Assembly (NCBI RefSeq): GCF_048066175.1
Contig: NZ_JBLTXA010000005.1
Coordinates: forward strand, 270,060 to 334,059
Length of the DNA: 64,000 nt
Reading direction: 5' to 3'
From: Niveispirillum fermenti
GTDB taxonomy: Bacteria > Pseudomonadota > Alphaproteobacteria > Azospirillales > Azospirillaceae
The notes below the pieces were generated by a model. That model did no database searches. It was given only the letters and a program-made list of their open reading frames with translations, and was not told the DNA's origin. This document shows, in pieces, positions 50,371-60,240 of this stretch; the first letter of the stretch is position 1; each line of letters begins with the position of its first letter. Made by a program: the position numbers and the translations under genes.

Positions 50371-51333
50371 TCAGGCGGGGGCGGGATCACCGCCGGCCAC
50401 ACGGTTGCGGCCGCGGGCCTTTGCCTGATACAGCGCGCGGTCGGCATCGGCGACAAGCGTATTGGCATGGGAGGTCCACGCCTCTGTGCCGGCCAGTGGC
50501 GGCAGCATGGTGGCGACCCCGATGGAGACCGTGACATGCCCCTTGCCCGGCCGCGCGGCATGCGGCAGGGCAAGGTCGCTGACCGTGCGGCGCAGCCCCT
50601 CCGCCATCGTCCGGGCCTGGGCCGGGTCGCACCCGGGCAGCAGCACGGCGAATTCCTCTCCGCCGAAACGGGCGACCAGATCGCCGGCCCGGCGGGCCGT
50701 GCCGGCCATGGCGCGGGCCACGGCGCGCAGGCAGTCATCCCCCGCCTGATGGCCATAATGGTCGTTGTAGAGCTTGAAATGGTCGACATCCAGCAGGGCC
50801 AGCGACAGCGGCGCCGTGCCGCGTGCCAGACGCCGCACCTCCTGCACCAGCACGGCATCGAACTGCCGGCGGTTGGCGATGCCGGTCAGCCCGTCGATGG
50901 TGGCCAGCCGCAGCAGGGCGTCGCTGCGCTGCTTCAAGGTCAGATGGGTGCGCACGCGCGCTTCCACGATGCGCGCGTTGAAGGGCTTGGCGATGAAATC
51001 GACCGCGCCCGCCTCCAGCGCCCGCACTTCCGATGCGGCGTCGTTGTGCGCCGTGATGAACAGGATGGGCACGCCCTCCATTCCCGGCATAAGGCGCAGA
51101 GCCGCGCAGGTCTCGAACCCGTTCATCCCCTCCATCTCTGCATCCAGCAGGACGATGTCGGGGCTTTCGTCGCGGGCGGCGGCCAGGGCATCGGCCCCGC
51201 CCGTGGCGAAGACGACATCACCCAGCCCCGTAACGACCTGGGCCAGCAGACGGATGGTGCCGACATCGTCATCAACGATCAGGATGCGGGATCGCGGTGC
51301 GGCACCGTGCGCCATGAAGAGAAGGGCGGTCAC
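50371..51333 (-). CDS. Response regulator diguanylate cyclase (REC-GGDEF)
   Basis: 320 residues from GTG at 51333, with GGAG 8 bases upstream; the start overlaps the kinase stop by 4 bases (GTGA). Receiver domain: ILIVDDDVG, phospho-Asp in IVLLDAEMEGMNG, FITAHND, IAKPFN. GGDEF domain: DGLTGIANRR, LLDVDHFKLYND and active-site GGEEF. An inhibitory I-site RAGD sits five residues before GGEEF, so product inhibition is expected. PleD-like output of the preceding hybrid kinase, making cyclic di-GMP. Confidence 0.95.
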   Translation of the reverse strand: MTALLFMAHGAAPRSRILIVDDDVGTIRLLAQVVTGLGDVVFATGGADALAAARDESPDIVLLDAEMEGMNGFETCAALRLMPGMEGVPILFITAHNDAASEVRALEAGAVDFIAKPFNARIVEARVRTHLTLKQRSDALLRLATIDGLTGIANRRQFDAVLVQEVRRLARGTAPLSLALLDVDHFKLYNDHYGHQAGDDCLRAVARAMAGTARRAGDLVARFGGEEFAVLLPGCDPAQARTMAEGLRRTVSDLALPHAARPGKGHVTVSIGVATMLPPLAGTEAWTSHANTLVADADRALYQAKARGRNRVAGGDPAPA

Positions 51334-54300
51334 AGGGAAAACTCCGCGTCCAGCAGGGCCAGCGCCTCGCCATAGCGCAGCCCGTCAACAAGCTTTGACA
51401 AGGCTTGCACCTTGTCGGCGCCCAGCCGATCGGTCAAGGCATGTTCCTGTCTGGACAATATATCCAGGGCTGAAAGACTGCGCGACCGCAGGGAAAGCCG
51501 CAGCGCATCGAGGTCCAGCGCGGCATCCCCGGCGGGGACGGCCGGCGGGGGGCGCTGAGCCCTGGGGCGGGCGCGGATGGCCTTGCACAGCGCCTCCATC
51601 TCCAGGATCAACCGGTCGGTTGCCGGTCCCAGCTCGCTGTCATGGGGATCCCGGCGCAGCGCGGTTTCCAGCAGCGATGCCTGGCGGCTGATCTCCACGG
51701 CGCCGATATTGCCCGCGGCACCGCGCAGGTCATGCAGCTTGCGTGCGGCCTGTTCCCAATCCCCTTCGGCCAGCCTGCCCTTCAGCCGCCCCCCAAGGCT
51801 GCTGAACCGTTCGGCGAAATGGTCCAGGACGCTGTCCAGCAGCGCACGGTTGCCCAGCACGCGGCCCATGGCCTGTTCCAGGTCGATGCCGGGAATGACG
51901 GGGGACGCGGCCGGCTGCTGTCCGGGTTCCGGTGCCGGCTCCTGGCCCCCCGCCGGCGGGGCCTTGGACCCGGCATCCCCGGCTGTACCGGAAACGCGGA
52001 CAGCACCAGCCAGCCAGCGGCGCAGGGTGGACAGGAGTTGCTCTGGCGCGAAGGGTTTGGGGATGTGGTCATTCATCCCGGCGTCCAGGCAGCCCTGCAA
52101 TTCGCTTTCCTGCACGGCCGCCGACAGGGCCAGGATAGGGATCGCCTGACCGTTGGGCAGGGCGCGGATGGCACGGGTGGCCTCCAGCCCGTCCATGCCG
52201 GGCATCTGCACATCCATCAGGATCAAGTCGAACGCCGCACGGGTGACGCAAGCGATGGCCGCGGCCCCGTCATCGGCCAGATGCACCTCGGCACCGGCCT
52301 GCTGCAGAAAGCCGCGTGCGATCATCTGGTTCAGTTCGTTATCCTCCACCACCAGGATGCGCGCACCGGATAGGACATCGGCAGCGGCGGGAGCCGGTGG
52401 CAGCGGGGCCGGATCGGCGGCGACGGGCAGGCTGAGATCGATGGTGAAGCGGCTGCCCTGGCCCTGCCGGCTGTCGACACGGATGCTCCCACCCATCAGC
52501 ACAACCAGCCGGTAGGTGAGCGCCAGACCCAGCCCGGCGCCGCTATGGTTGCGCTGGTGGCTGGCGTCGCCGGGGTTGAAGGGCTGGAACAGGCGGGCCG
52601 TCTGGTGCGCGCTCATCCCGATGCCGGTATCGCTGACCTGGATGGCAAGCCCCACCCGGCCGCCGGCGCGGCCCGTCTGGCGTACCCCGATGGCGACGGA
52701 TCCGGTGTGGGTGAACTTGGCGGCGTTGCCGACCAGATTGTCCAGGATCTGGCGCAACCGCCTGGCATCACCCGTGACATGACCCGGAAGGGCCGGGTCC
52801 AGGTCCAGTTTCAGCGCGATGTTGCGGGCCTTCAGGTCCGGTGCGACCTGGTCGACGACGCCGTCCAGCGGGTCGCGCAGGCGGAACGGCTCGTCATTCA
52901 GCCGCAGCAGGCCGGCATCGATGCGCGAATAATCCAGGATGTCGTTGATGATGGCCGAAAGGGCCGTGGCGGACCGCAGAATATTGCCGGCCAGCACATG
53001 CTGGGTACTGTCCGCAGCCGCCTCGCGCAGCAGCAGGTGGGACGATCCGACGATGCCGTTCAGCGGCGTGCGGATCTCATGCCCCATATTGGCCAGGAAG
53101 GCGGATTTGGCCCGCGCCGCCGACTGGGCGGCGGTCAGCGCCTCACGCAGGCGTTCGGCCACCTGCCGCTGGGCCGTCAGGTCGCTGATGACGGCCAGAT
53201 AGCCCGTGACGGTCCCGCCGCCGTCCCGCAGGGCCGTGGCGGCCAGCAGCACGGGCACGCGCAGCCCGTCCTTGCGCAGCAGGGTCCATTCCCGTGTATC
53301 CGGCCCGCCCTGTCCGGCCCCGGCCATGAAGCTGCCGGGGCCCTGTGCCGGGTCGATCCGCCGGGCCGACAGCTCGGCCGGGTCGCACAGCATGGCTGGT
53401 GTCGCCTTGCCCACCAGTTCCCCGGCACTGTGACCCAAAAGCCGCTCAGCGGCCGGGTTGAACAGGCTGATCGTGCCCGACCGGTCGGTCGCGATGATGC
53501 CGGACCCGGCATGTTCCAGCACGGCGTTGCGCAGAGCGGCCAGGGACTCGATCTCCTGCGTGCGGTCGCGCACCTGCTGTTCCAGCCGTGCGTTCAGCAT
53601 CCGGATGTTCTGCTCGGCGGCGACCTGCCCCGTGATGTCACGGATGATCATGGCGGCGCCCGACACCCGGCCCTGGTCATGGACCGGGCTGATAGACACG
53701 CTGACATCGATGATGCGGCCGTCGGTATGCCGGCGGCGGGTGGTGAGGTCCAGCACGGGCGTGCCGCGGATGACCTGGTTCAGCGCATCCGCCTCCTCCC
53801 CCGCCAGGGCCGGGGGGACGATCAGATCGGTCGTGGCCCGGCCCAGGGCACGATCGGCCTTGATCCCGAAAAGGGCGGCGGCGGCCGGGTTCCAGCTTGT
53901 CACCTCGCCGTCGCGCGACAGACCGATCATGGCGTCGTGCGCACTTTGAACGATGGCGCCCAGCCAGGCGTCGCGAGTGCGTGAACGCCGGCTGCGCTGC
54001 GCCGACCCCCGCCAGAAACCCAGCAGCAGGCCGACCACCCCGATCAGGATCACCCCGAAGGTGACGACCCACAGGCGCGCAGTCTGTACGTCGGTTTCGA
54101 TCATGGCATCGGGGACCGCCACGGCAATGGTCAGGAAGCGGCCGGGGTCATTGTCGTCCAGCGCCACACGGTGACGCACGGCATGCACGAGGCCGTCCGG
54201 CGTCTCGTAGCTGACCATGGCCGATCTTTCGTTCAAGGCATCCACGGGACGGAACTCTTCCGTCCAGCGGTGGGGCTGTCCGAAGGCCCAGCCGAAGGTC

Positions 54301-55076
54301 TGTGCGGCATCGGGATGGATCAGGAAATCCTCCCGCGCGTTCATGGCATAGAAACGCAGTGAGGGGTTCAGGTCGGCCGTTGCCTCCGCCATCAGGCGGC
54401 GGGCGTCGATGGCGATGACGAGGACGCCATACATGTTCCCGTCCGGGCCGGGAACGGCAAGGGCCACGCGCAGCAGCGGCAGGCGCGGCAGATCCACCGC
54501 TTTGTTGCGCCTTGCCAGCTCCAGGTCGGATACGAAGGCGTCCCGGCGGTCGCGGTGCAACAGGTCTGGTATCAGATAGGCATCGCCATCCCCGCCATCG
54601 GCCATGCCCATGTCCATGTCCGAGGCATCAACACGCACCAGTTCGGCCCCGGTCGCCGTGGCGATGTAGCTGATGCGCACCACGCCCTGCCGCGAGGCGA
54701 CAAAGCCGGAGAAGATGGCGCCGAGCCGCTTTCGCCATAAATCCGCGCTGCTGTGCTCCTGTTCGTCGAACCCGTTGCTGGCGGCGGCACGGGCAAGGCC
54801 GGCCACGGGGGGCGTCAGGGACATGAAGCGCACCTGACTGCGCCAGTCATCGATGGTGCGGACCATCTGGTTCGCCCGCTGCTGGGCCAGAACGCGCAGA
54901 CGCTGTTCCGTTTCCGCCAGGCGCTTTTCCCGGACGGCGTGACCGGCCAGCCCCGCCGCCGCCAGAACCAGGAACAGCAACCCGCCCACCAGCAGCAAGG
55001 TGAGGCGGGGGCTGACCCCTTCCTCGTCGATACGCCTCAGAAAACGCACAACACCATCCCCCGCATCCGGTGCCAC
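51330..55076 (-). CDS. Membrane hybrid histidine kinase, dCache-PAS-PAS-HisKA-HATPase-REC-HPt
   Basis: 1248 residues from GTG at 55076 (start uncertain). Transmembrane helix 1 at about 25-47, a periplasmic double-Cache-like sensor of about 270 residues, helix 2 at about 325-350, PAS at about 370-490, a short coiled coil, a second PAS at about 510-635, HisKA ANMGHEIRTPLNGIVG, HATPase SGAGLGLALTYR, receiver LILMDVQMPGMDG and an HPt domain with LHDLRGAAGNIGA. A full phosphorelay in one protein, probably ending on the coupled diguanylate cyclase. The signal is likely a small molecule bound by the Cache domain. Confidence 0.93.
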   Translation of the reverse strand: MAPDAGDGVVRFLRRIDEEGVSPRLTLLLVGGLLFLVLAAAGLAGHAVREKRLAETEQRLRVLAQQRANQMVRTIDDWRSQVRFMSLTPPVAGLARAAASNGFDEQEHSSADLWRKRLGAIFSGFVASRQGVVRISYIATATGAELVRVDASDMDMGMADGGDGDAYLIPDLLHRDRRDAFVSDLELARRNKAVDLPRLPLLRVALAVPGPDGNMYGVLVIAIDARRLMAEATADLNPSLRFYAMNAREDFLIHPDAAQTFGWAFGQPHRWTEEFRPVDALNERSAMVSYETPDGLVHAVRHRVALDDNDPGRFLTIAVAVPDAMIETDVQTARLWVVTFGVILIGVVGLLLGFWRGSAQRSRRSRTRDAWLGAIVQSAHDAMIGLSRDGEVTSWNPAAAALFGIKADRALGRATTDLIVPPALAGEEADALNQVIRGTPVLDLTTRRRHTDGRIIDVSVSISPVHDQGRVSGAAMIIRDITGQVAAEQNIRMLNARLEQQVRDRTQEIESLAALRNAVLEHAGSGIIATDRSGTISLFNPAAERLLGHSAGELVGKATPAMLCDPAELSARRIDPAQGPGSFMAGAGQGGPDTREWTLLRKDGLRVPVLLAATALRDGGGTVTGYLAVISDLTAQRQVAERLREALTAAQSAARAKSAFLANMGHEIRTPLNGIVGSSHLLLREAAADSTQHVLAGNILRSATALSAIINDILDYSRIDAGLLRLNDEPFRLRDPLDGVVDQVAPDLKARNIALKLDLDPALPGHVTGDARRLRQILDNLVGNAAKFTHTGSVAIGVRQTGRAGGRVGLAIQVSDTGIGMSAHQTARLFQPFNPGDASHQRNHSGAGLGLALTYRLVVLMGGSIRVDSRQGQGSRFTIDLSLPVAADPAPLPPAPAAADVLSGARILVVEDNELNQMIARGFLQQAGAEVHLADDGAAAIACVTRAAFDLILMDVQMPGMDGLEATRAIRALPNGQAIPILALSAAVQESELQGCLDAGMNDHIPKPFAPEQLLSTLRRWLAGAVRVSGTAGDAGSKAPPAGGQEPAPEPGQQPAASPVIPGIDLEQAMGRVLGNRALLDSVLDHFAERFSSLGGRLKGRLAEGDWEQAARKLHDLRGAAGNIGAVEISRQASLLETALRRDPHDSELGPATDRLILEMEALCKAIRARPRAQRPPPAVPAGDAALDLDALRLSLRSRSLSALDILSRQEHALTDRLGADKVQALSKLVDGLRYGEALALLDAEFSL

Positions 55077-55196
55077 GCCCCGGCCGCCAATCGTCCATGA
55101 TCACTACCCATGGTCACAAGGTGGCGCGAAAACACGTCGAAGGGTAGATATCCGGTGGGCTAGGATCGGGTTTCGAAAATGTCGACCGCCCCCCAG

Positions 55197-55907
55197 TCAG
55201 GCGCCGGCCGCCAGCAGGCCGGCCAGCCGCCGGATGGCGGGATGGTCGGCGCCGTCCTGCCCGGCGGCCAGCCGTGGCAGCGCCACGGCCGGCACATCGG
55301 GCAGGAAGGGGGCCAGCGCCGCCAGCGTGGCATCCACCGGCACGGTGGCCCCCGGGGTGGTGCCCGGCGTTTCCGAAAGGACAAGGGCGGCAACCCGCAG
55401 CCCGCGCCCGGCCAGCACGGCATGGGCCGTCAGGATATGGCTGATGGTCCCCAGATAGGTGCCGGCCACCAGCAAGGCGGGCAGTCCCAGGTCGCCCATC
55501 CAGTCCAGCACGGTGCGACCATCATCCACGGGCGCCATCACGCCGCCCACCCCCTCGACCAGCAGCATCCCGTCGGTGCGGGCCAGCCGGCGGCGGCAGG
55601 CGGCCAGGACGGCCGGATAATCCACCTGCCGCCCTTCTGCCCGTGCCGCCATGTTGGGTGCCAGGGGGGCGGCGAACCGCCAGGGCGACATGCTGTCCAG
55701 GTCGGCCTGCGACGACGGGTCCCGGCCCAGGGCTTCCAGCAGCACCGCCGGATCGCTGCCGGCCGGGTCGGCGGGGTCGATGCCGCTGACCAGCGGCTTG
55801 AACGCATCGGCCGGCACACCGGCCGCGCGCCAGTGGCGCAGCAGGCAGCTTCCCACGAAGGTCTTGCCGATATCGGTGCCGGTGGCGGTGACGAAAAAGG
55901 CGGGCAT
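55197..55907 (-). CDS. bioD: Dethiobiotin synthetase
   Basis: 236 residues. ATP-binding P-loop ATGTDIGKTFVGSCLL at the N-terminus, then FKPLVSG, SPWRFAAPLAPN, LLVEGVGGVMAPVDD (Mg and DAPA site) and VAGTYLGTISHILTA. It closes the ureido ring of dethiobiotin from DAPA and CO2 with ATP. Divergent from bioB; the shared 187-base region holds two inverted repeats. Confidence 0.96.
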   Translation of the reverse strand: MPAFFVTATGTDIGKTFVGSCLLRHWRAAGVPADAFKPLVSGIDPADPAGSDPAVLLEALGRDPSSQADLDSMSPWRFAAPLAPNMAARAEGRQVDYPAVLAACRRRLARTDGMLLVEGVGGVMAPVDDGRTVLDWMGDLGLPALLVAGTYLGTISHILTAHAVLAGRGLRVAALVLSETPGTTPGATVPVDATLAALAPFLPDVPAVALPRLAAGQDGADHPAIRRLAGLLAAGA

Positions 55908-55944
55908 GGGCTTTCCCTCCGAAACAGGTCACGGCATTCATGGC

Positions 55945-56003
55945 GATGACGGGGCGCGCCGTCATCTTCCCCTGCGCTCAACCCTGGCATACGTCATTTG
56001 ACG
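55945..56003. promoter_or_regulatory. Candidate operators in the bioD-bioB intergenic region
   Basis: GATGACGG / CCGTCATC around GGCGCG (55945-55966) and CGTCA-TT-TGACG (55992-56003). Both dyads share the half-site TGACG/CGTCA. A known BioR box (TTATNNATAA type) was not seen. They lie between the divergent start codons, so shared control of the biotin genes is plausible. Confidence 0.45.
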
Positions 56004-56094
56004 GATCAGCGGTGAAACAAGTCTGTGCGGGCCACGTAACAGCCATTATACCACTACCCGGAACTTCGACCGTCCTTGTGGGAAGGGAACAGAC

Positions 56095-57102
56095 ATGAGC
56101 ATCGCGTCCTTCGCCGAACACGCCGCCCAGGCCGGCAATCCGATCCGCACCGATTGGACGCAGGCCGAAGTGGAGGCGCTGTTCAACCTGCCCTTCATGG
56201 ACCTGCTCTATCGCGCCCAGACCCTGCACCGGCAGTTTTTCGACCCCAACGAGGTGCAGATTTCCACGCTGCTGTCGATCAAGACCGGCGGCTGCCCGGA
56301 GGATTGCAACTACTGCCCGCAATCGTCGCAGTTCGATACGGGCCTGAAGGCATCCAAGCTGATGCAGGTGGAAAAGGTGCTGGCCGAGGCGCGCGCCGCC
56401 AAGGAGCAGGGTGCCTCGCGCTTCTGCATGGGGGCCGCCTGGCGCTCGCCCAAGGACCATGATCTGGAGACGGTCTGCGCCATGGTGGAGGGCGTGAAGT
56501 CCATGGGCATGGAGACCTGCGTCACGCTGGGCATGCTGCGCCCCGATCAGGCGCTGAGGCTGAAGGATGCGGGGCTGGATTACTACAACCACAACCTGGA
56601 CACCTCGCCCGAGCATTACGACAAGGTCATCACCACCCGCACCTACCAGGACCGGCTGGACACGCTGGATGCCGTGCGGTCGGCCGGCATCAATGTCTGC
56701 TGCGGCGGCATCATGGGGCTGGGGGAAGGGCGGTCGGACCGGGCGGGCCTGATCCGCACGCTGGCCACGCTGCCGCAGCATCCCGACAGCGTGCCCATCA
56801 ACCTGCTGGTCAAGGTGGAGGGCACGCCGCTGGATCAGGCCGACAGTGTCGACCCCATCGAATTCGTGCGCACCATCGCCGTCGCCCGCATCACCATGCC
56901 GGCCTCGGTCGTGCGCCTGTCGGCGGGGCGTGAGGACATGAGCGACGAGATGCAGGCCCTGTGCTTTGCCGCCGGTGCCAATTCCATCTTCTACGGCGAA
57001 CGCCTGCTGACCACGCCCAACCCGGCACAGCAGCGCGACGGCCTGCTGTTCGACAAGCTGGGCCTGCGTCCCATGCAGGTAGAGGCGGGCGGCGAGGAAT
57101 GA
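56095..57102 (+). CDS. bioB: Biotin synthase (radical SAM)
   Basis: 335 residues. Radical SAM cluster GGCPEDCNYCPQSS (C-x3-C-x2-C), then the [2Fe-2S] ligands around FCMGAAWRSPK and ETCVTLGM, NHNLDTSPE, CCGGIMGLGE and INLLVKVEGTPL. It inserts sulfur into dethiobiotin. First gene of the plus-strand biotin operon; GGGAAGGGAAC precedes the ATG. Its stop overlaps bioA by 4 bases. Confidence 0.98.
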   Translation: MSIASFAEHAAQAGNPIRTDWTQAEVEALFNLPFMDLLYRAQTLHRQFFDPNEVQISTLLSIKTGGCPEDCNYCPQSSQFDTGLKASKLMQVEKVLAEARAAKEQGASRFCMGAAWRSPKDHDLETVCAMVEGVKSMGMETCVTLGMLRPDQALRLKDAGLDYYNHNLDTSPEHYDKVITTRTYQDRLDTLDAVRSAGINVCCGGIMGLGEGRSDRAGLIRTLATLPQHPDSVPINLLVKVEGTPLDQADSVDPIEFVRTIAVARITMPASVVRLSAGREDMSDEMQALCFAAGANSIFYGERLLTTPNPAQQRDGLLFDKLGLRPMQVEAGGEE

Positions 57103-58379
57103 CGGGGCCGCTGTCCGCGCCCGGCTGGCTGACGGACGGGATGCGGCATGTCTGGCTGCCCTATTGCCAGATGAAGCATGCCGACCCGCCGCTGCCCGTC
57201 GTGGCGACGGCGGGCACCCGCCTGCATCTGGCCGATGGGCGCGAACTGATCGACGGCATCGCGAGCTGGTGGACGGCCTGCCACGGGTACAACCATCCGC
57301 ACCTGCGTGCCGCACTGGAGCGCCAGGCGGCGACGCTGCCGCATGTCATGTTCGGCGGCCTGGCGCATGAACAGGCGTTGGTGCTGGCCCAAAGGCTGGC
57401 GGCACTGCTGCCCGGCGATCTGGAGCGCGTGTTTTTCGCCGAAAGCGGGTCGGTCGCCGTGGAGGTCGCCATGAAGATGGCGACGCAATACTGGCTGAAC
57501 CGGGGGGAGCGGGGCCGGACCCGCATCCTGTCCTTCACAGGCGGCTATCACGGTGACACGATCGCCACCATGGCCGTGTGCGACCCCGAAGAGGGGATGC
57601 ACAGCCTGTTCACCGGCCTGCTGCCCGAACATCATGTGCGCCCCCTGCCGCGCGACCCGGACAGCCTGGCGGCGCTGGAGGCGTTCCTGGAGCGGCACGC
57701 GGGGGAGATCGCGGCCATCCTGGTGGAACCGCTGGTCCAGGGTGCCGGCGGCATGCTGTTCCATGATGGCGCGGTGCTGCGCCGCCTGCGGGACTTGGCC
57801 GACCGGTACGGGCCGCTGCTGATCTTTGACGAGATCTTCACGGGCTTCGGCCGCACGGGCACGATGTTCGCCTGCGAGGCGGCGGGCGTGGTGCCCGACA
57901 TCGTCACCCTGTCCAAGGCGCTGACGGGCGGCACGCTGCCGCTGTCGGCCGCCGTGGCGCGGACGCGCGTCTTCGATGCCTTCTGGTCCGACGACCCCAT
58001 GGCCGCCCTGATGCACGGCCCCACCTATATGGGTAACGCGCTGGCCTGTGCGGTTGCCAACGCCTCGCTGGACCTGTTCGAGCGGGAGCCGCGGCTGGCC
58101 CAGGTTGCCGCCATCCATGGCTGGCTGTCGGCGGGGCTGGAACCGTGCCGCGGCCTGCCCGGCGTGAAGGATGTGCGCACGCTGGGTGCCATCGGCGTCG
58201 TGCAGATGGAGCGGATCGGCGACCTTCGCGCGCTGAAGCGCCGGCTGGTCGCAAAGGGCGTGTGGGTCCGGCCCTTCCGCGATATCCTTTACCTGACGCC
58301 GGCCTTCACGGCGACGCAGGAGGATGTGATGCGGCTGTGCGGGGCCATCACCGATGTCGTGCGGCAGGGTGTGCCATGA
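57099..58379 (+). CDS. bioA: Adenosylmethionine-8-amino-7-oxononanoate aminotransferase
   Basis: 426 residues. VWLPYCQMKHADPP at the start, DGIASWWTACHGYNHP, ESGSVAVEVAMKMA, GGYHGDT, IFDEIFTGFGRTG and the PLP Lys in LSKALTGGTLPLSA are all classical BioA features. It converts KAPA to DAPA using SAM as amino donor. Overlaps bioB and bioF by 4 bases each (ATGA), so the operon is translationally coupled. Confidence 0.97.
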   Translation: MTGPLSAPGWLTDGMRHVWLPYCQMKHADPPLPVVATAGTRLHLADGRELIDGIASWWTACHGYNHPHLRAALERQAATLPHVMFGGLAHEQALVLAQRLAALLPGDLERVFFAESGSVAVEVAMKMATQYWLNRGERGRTRILSFTGGYHGDTIATMAVCDPEEGMHSLFTGLLPEHHVRPLPRDPDSLAALEAFLERHAGEIAAILVEPLVQGAGGMLFHDGAVLRRLRDLADRYGPLLIFDEIFTGFGRTGTMFACEAAGVVPDIVTLSKALTGGTLPLSAAVARTRVFDAFWSDDPMAALMHGPTYMGNALACAVANASLDLFEREPRLAQVAAIHGWLSAGLEPCRGLPGVKDVRTLGAIGVVQMERIGDLRALKRRLVAKGVWVRPFRDILYLTPAFTATQEDVMRLCGAITDVVRQGVP

Positions 58380-59572
58380 CCGGCCCCGCCGGCCTGCTCG
58401 ACATGGCGGCGGCGGCGGCGCTGTCCGCGCTCGACAGGGCCGGCCGGCGGCGCGTCCTGCGTGCCTATGACCGCGACGGCATCCGGCTGCGCCTGCCCGA
58501 CGGGCGCGTGCTGGTCGATGTGGCCTCCAACGATTATCTGGGCCTGGCGCAGGACCCCGGCATCATCGACCGTGCTGCGGAATTCACGGCCCGGTACGGC
58601 GCAGGCAGCGGCGCCTCCCGCCTGGTCTGCGGCACGCTGACGGCGCACCGGGAGGTGGAGGAGAAGCTGGCCGCCTTCCTGGGGACGGAGGCGGCCCTGC
58701 TGATCGGCACGGGATATCAGGCCAATGCCACCCTGCCGGCCGCCCTGGCCGAACTGCTGGGCGGCGATGTCGATCTGCTGGTCGACCGGCTGGCCCATGC
58801 CAGCCTGTTGCAGGGCTGCTTCGGCCAGGGGCTGAAGGCGCGGCGCTTCCGGCACAATGACCTGGACCATCTGGAGGATCTGTTGCGCACCTCCACGGCG
58901 GCCGCCCGGATGGTGGTGACGGAATCGGTGTTCAGCATGGATGGCGATGCGGCCGACCTGGGCGCGCTGCTGGATCTGGCCGACCGCCACGGCGCGCCCG
59001 TCTATCTGGACGAGGCGCATGCCATCGGCGTGCTGGGGCCGCAGGGGCGGGGGCTGGCCGCGCATTTCCCCGGCCGGGTGGCCGTCACCATGGGCACGCT
59101 GGGCAAGGCGTTCGGCGGGTTCGGCGCCTATGTTGCCGGTTCGCGCCTGCTGATCGATTATCTGGTCAACCGCTGCGGCGGCGTCATCTATACCACGGCC
59201 CCGCCGCCGGCCGTGCTGGGCGCCCTGGATGCGGCGCTGGACGTGATGCCTTCACTGGACATGGAGCGCATGCGGCTGGCCGGCATGGGCGATGCCGTGC
59301 GCATGGCCGTGCGCGGCGCCGGATATGACACGGCGGCCAGCAGCACGCAGATCATCCCCGTCATCGCCGGTGCCGAACAGGCAGCGCTGGACCTGCAGGC
59401 GCTGCTGGAACAGGCGGGCTTCCTGGCCGTGGCCATCCGCCCCCCCACCGTGCCCGCGGGCACCGCCCGGCTGCGGCTGTCACTGTCGTCCGCGCTGGAC
59501 GACCAGACGGTCGGGCAGTTGCTGGGCGTCCTGACCTGCCTGCCGCCGCGGGGGATGGACGGGGTACCATGA
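58376..59572 (+). CDS. bioF: 8-amino-7-oxononanoate synthase
   Basis: 398 residues. VASNDYLGLAQDP, GAGSGASRLVCGTLTAHREVE, VFSMDGDAADLGAL, DEAHAIGVLGPQGRG and the PLP Lys in GTLGKAFGGFGAYVAG identify the KAPA synthase. It joins pimeloyl-ACP and alanine. Start overlaps the bioA stop; stop overlaps the esterase gene. Confidence 0.97.
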   Translation: MTGPAGLLDMAAAAALSALDRAGRRRVLRAYDRDGIRLRLPDGRVLVDVASNDYLGLAQDPGIIDRAAEFTARYGAGSGASRLVCGTLTAHREVEEKLAAFLGTEAALLIGTGYQANATLPAALAELLGGDVDLLVDRLAHASLLQGCFGQGLKARRFRHNDLDHLEDLLRTSTAAARMVVTESVFSMDGDAADLGALLDLADRHGAPVYLDEAHAIGVLGPQGRGLAAHFPGRVAVTMGTLGKAFGGFGAYVAGSRLLIDYLVNRCGGVIYTTAPPPAVLGALDAALDVMPSLDMERMRLAGMGDAVRMAVRGAGYDTAASSTQIIPVIAGAEQAALDLQALLEQAGFLAVAIRPPTVPAGTARLRLSLSSALDDQTVGQLLGVLTCLPPRGMDGVP

Positions 59573-60240
59573 CAGGGCCGCTGCTGCTGTTCGTCCATGG
59601 CTGGGCCGGCACGCCCCGCCTGTGGGACCCCGTCCGCGCCGCCTTGTCGGCGCGCGGGGTGGACTGCGCCGATATGGCCTGTGTCGACCTGAACGGGCTT
59701 TACGGGACGCTGCCGGCCGGCGGCATCCGGTGGGACGGCCAGGGCGATCATGAGGGCCGGCCCGTCATCGGCATCGGCCATTCACTGGGCAGTGCGCTGC
59801 TGCTGGCCCATGGGCCGGTGCTGGCCGGGTTCGTGGCCCTGAACGGCTTCACCCGTTTCACCAGCGCGCCGGACTTTCCGGCCGGCACCCCTCCGCGTGT
59901 CCTGGCCCAGATGCGCCGGCGGCTGCTGGCCAATGCGCCCGCCGTGCTGGCCGATTTCCACGCCCGCGCCGGCCTGCCCCCACCCGCCGGCCTGCCGGGG
60001 GCGGATGTGCTGGCATCCGGGCTGGACCTTCTGGGCGGGATCGACGCGCGGACGGCGCTGGCCGCGCTGGACGTGCCCTGGGTGGCGCTGGGCGGTGCCG
60101 ATGACGCCATCGTGCCGCCGGACCAGTCGCGCGCCAGCTTTCCCGCGGTACTTTTGGTGCCGGGTGGCGGCCATGCCCTGCCGGTCCTTCAGCCGGACCT
60201 GTGTGCTGCGCATATCCTGTCGGTGGCGGCACGATGCTGA
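59569..60240 (+). CDS. Alpha/beta hydrolase, likely BioH-type pimeloyl-ACP methyl esterase
   Basis: 223 residues. LLLFVHGWAGTPRLWD, nucleophile elbow GIGHSLGS, Asp in LGGADDAIVPP and His in GGGHALPVL give a complete Ser-Asp-His triad. Its place between bioF and bioC, overlapping both, indicates it removes the methyl group that BioC adds, releasing pimeloyl-ACP. It is shorter than E. coli BioH (256) and its cap is small; it could be an analogue (BioG- or BioK-like) rather than an orthologue, so no symbol is given. Confidence 0.85.
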   Translation: MTGPLLLFVHGWAGTPRLWDPVRAALSARGVDCADMACVDLNGLYGTLPAGGIRWDGQGDHEGRPVIGIGHSLGSALLLAHGPVLAGFVALNGFTRFTSAPDFPAGTPPRVLAQMRRRLLANAPAVLADFHARAGLPPPAGLPGADVLASGLDLLGGIDARTALAALDVPWVALGGADDAIVPPDQSRASFPAVLLVPGGGHALPVLQPDLCAAHILSVAARC

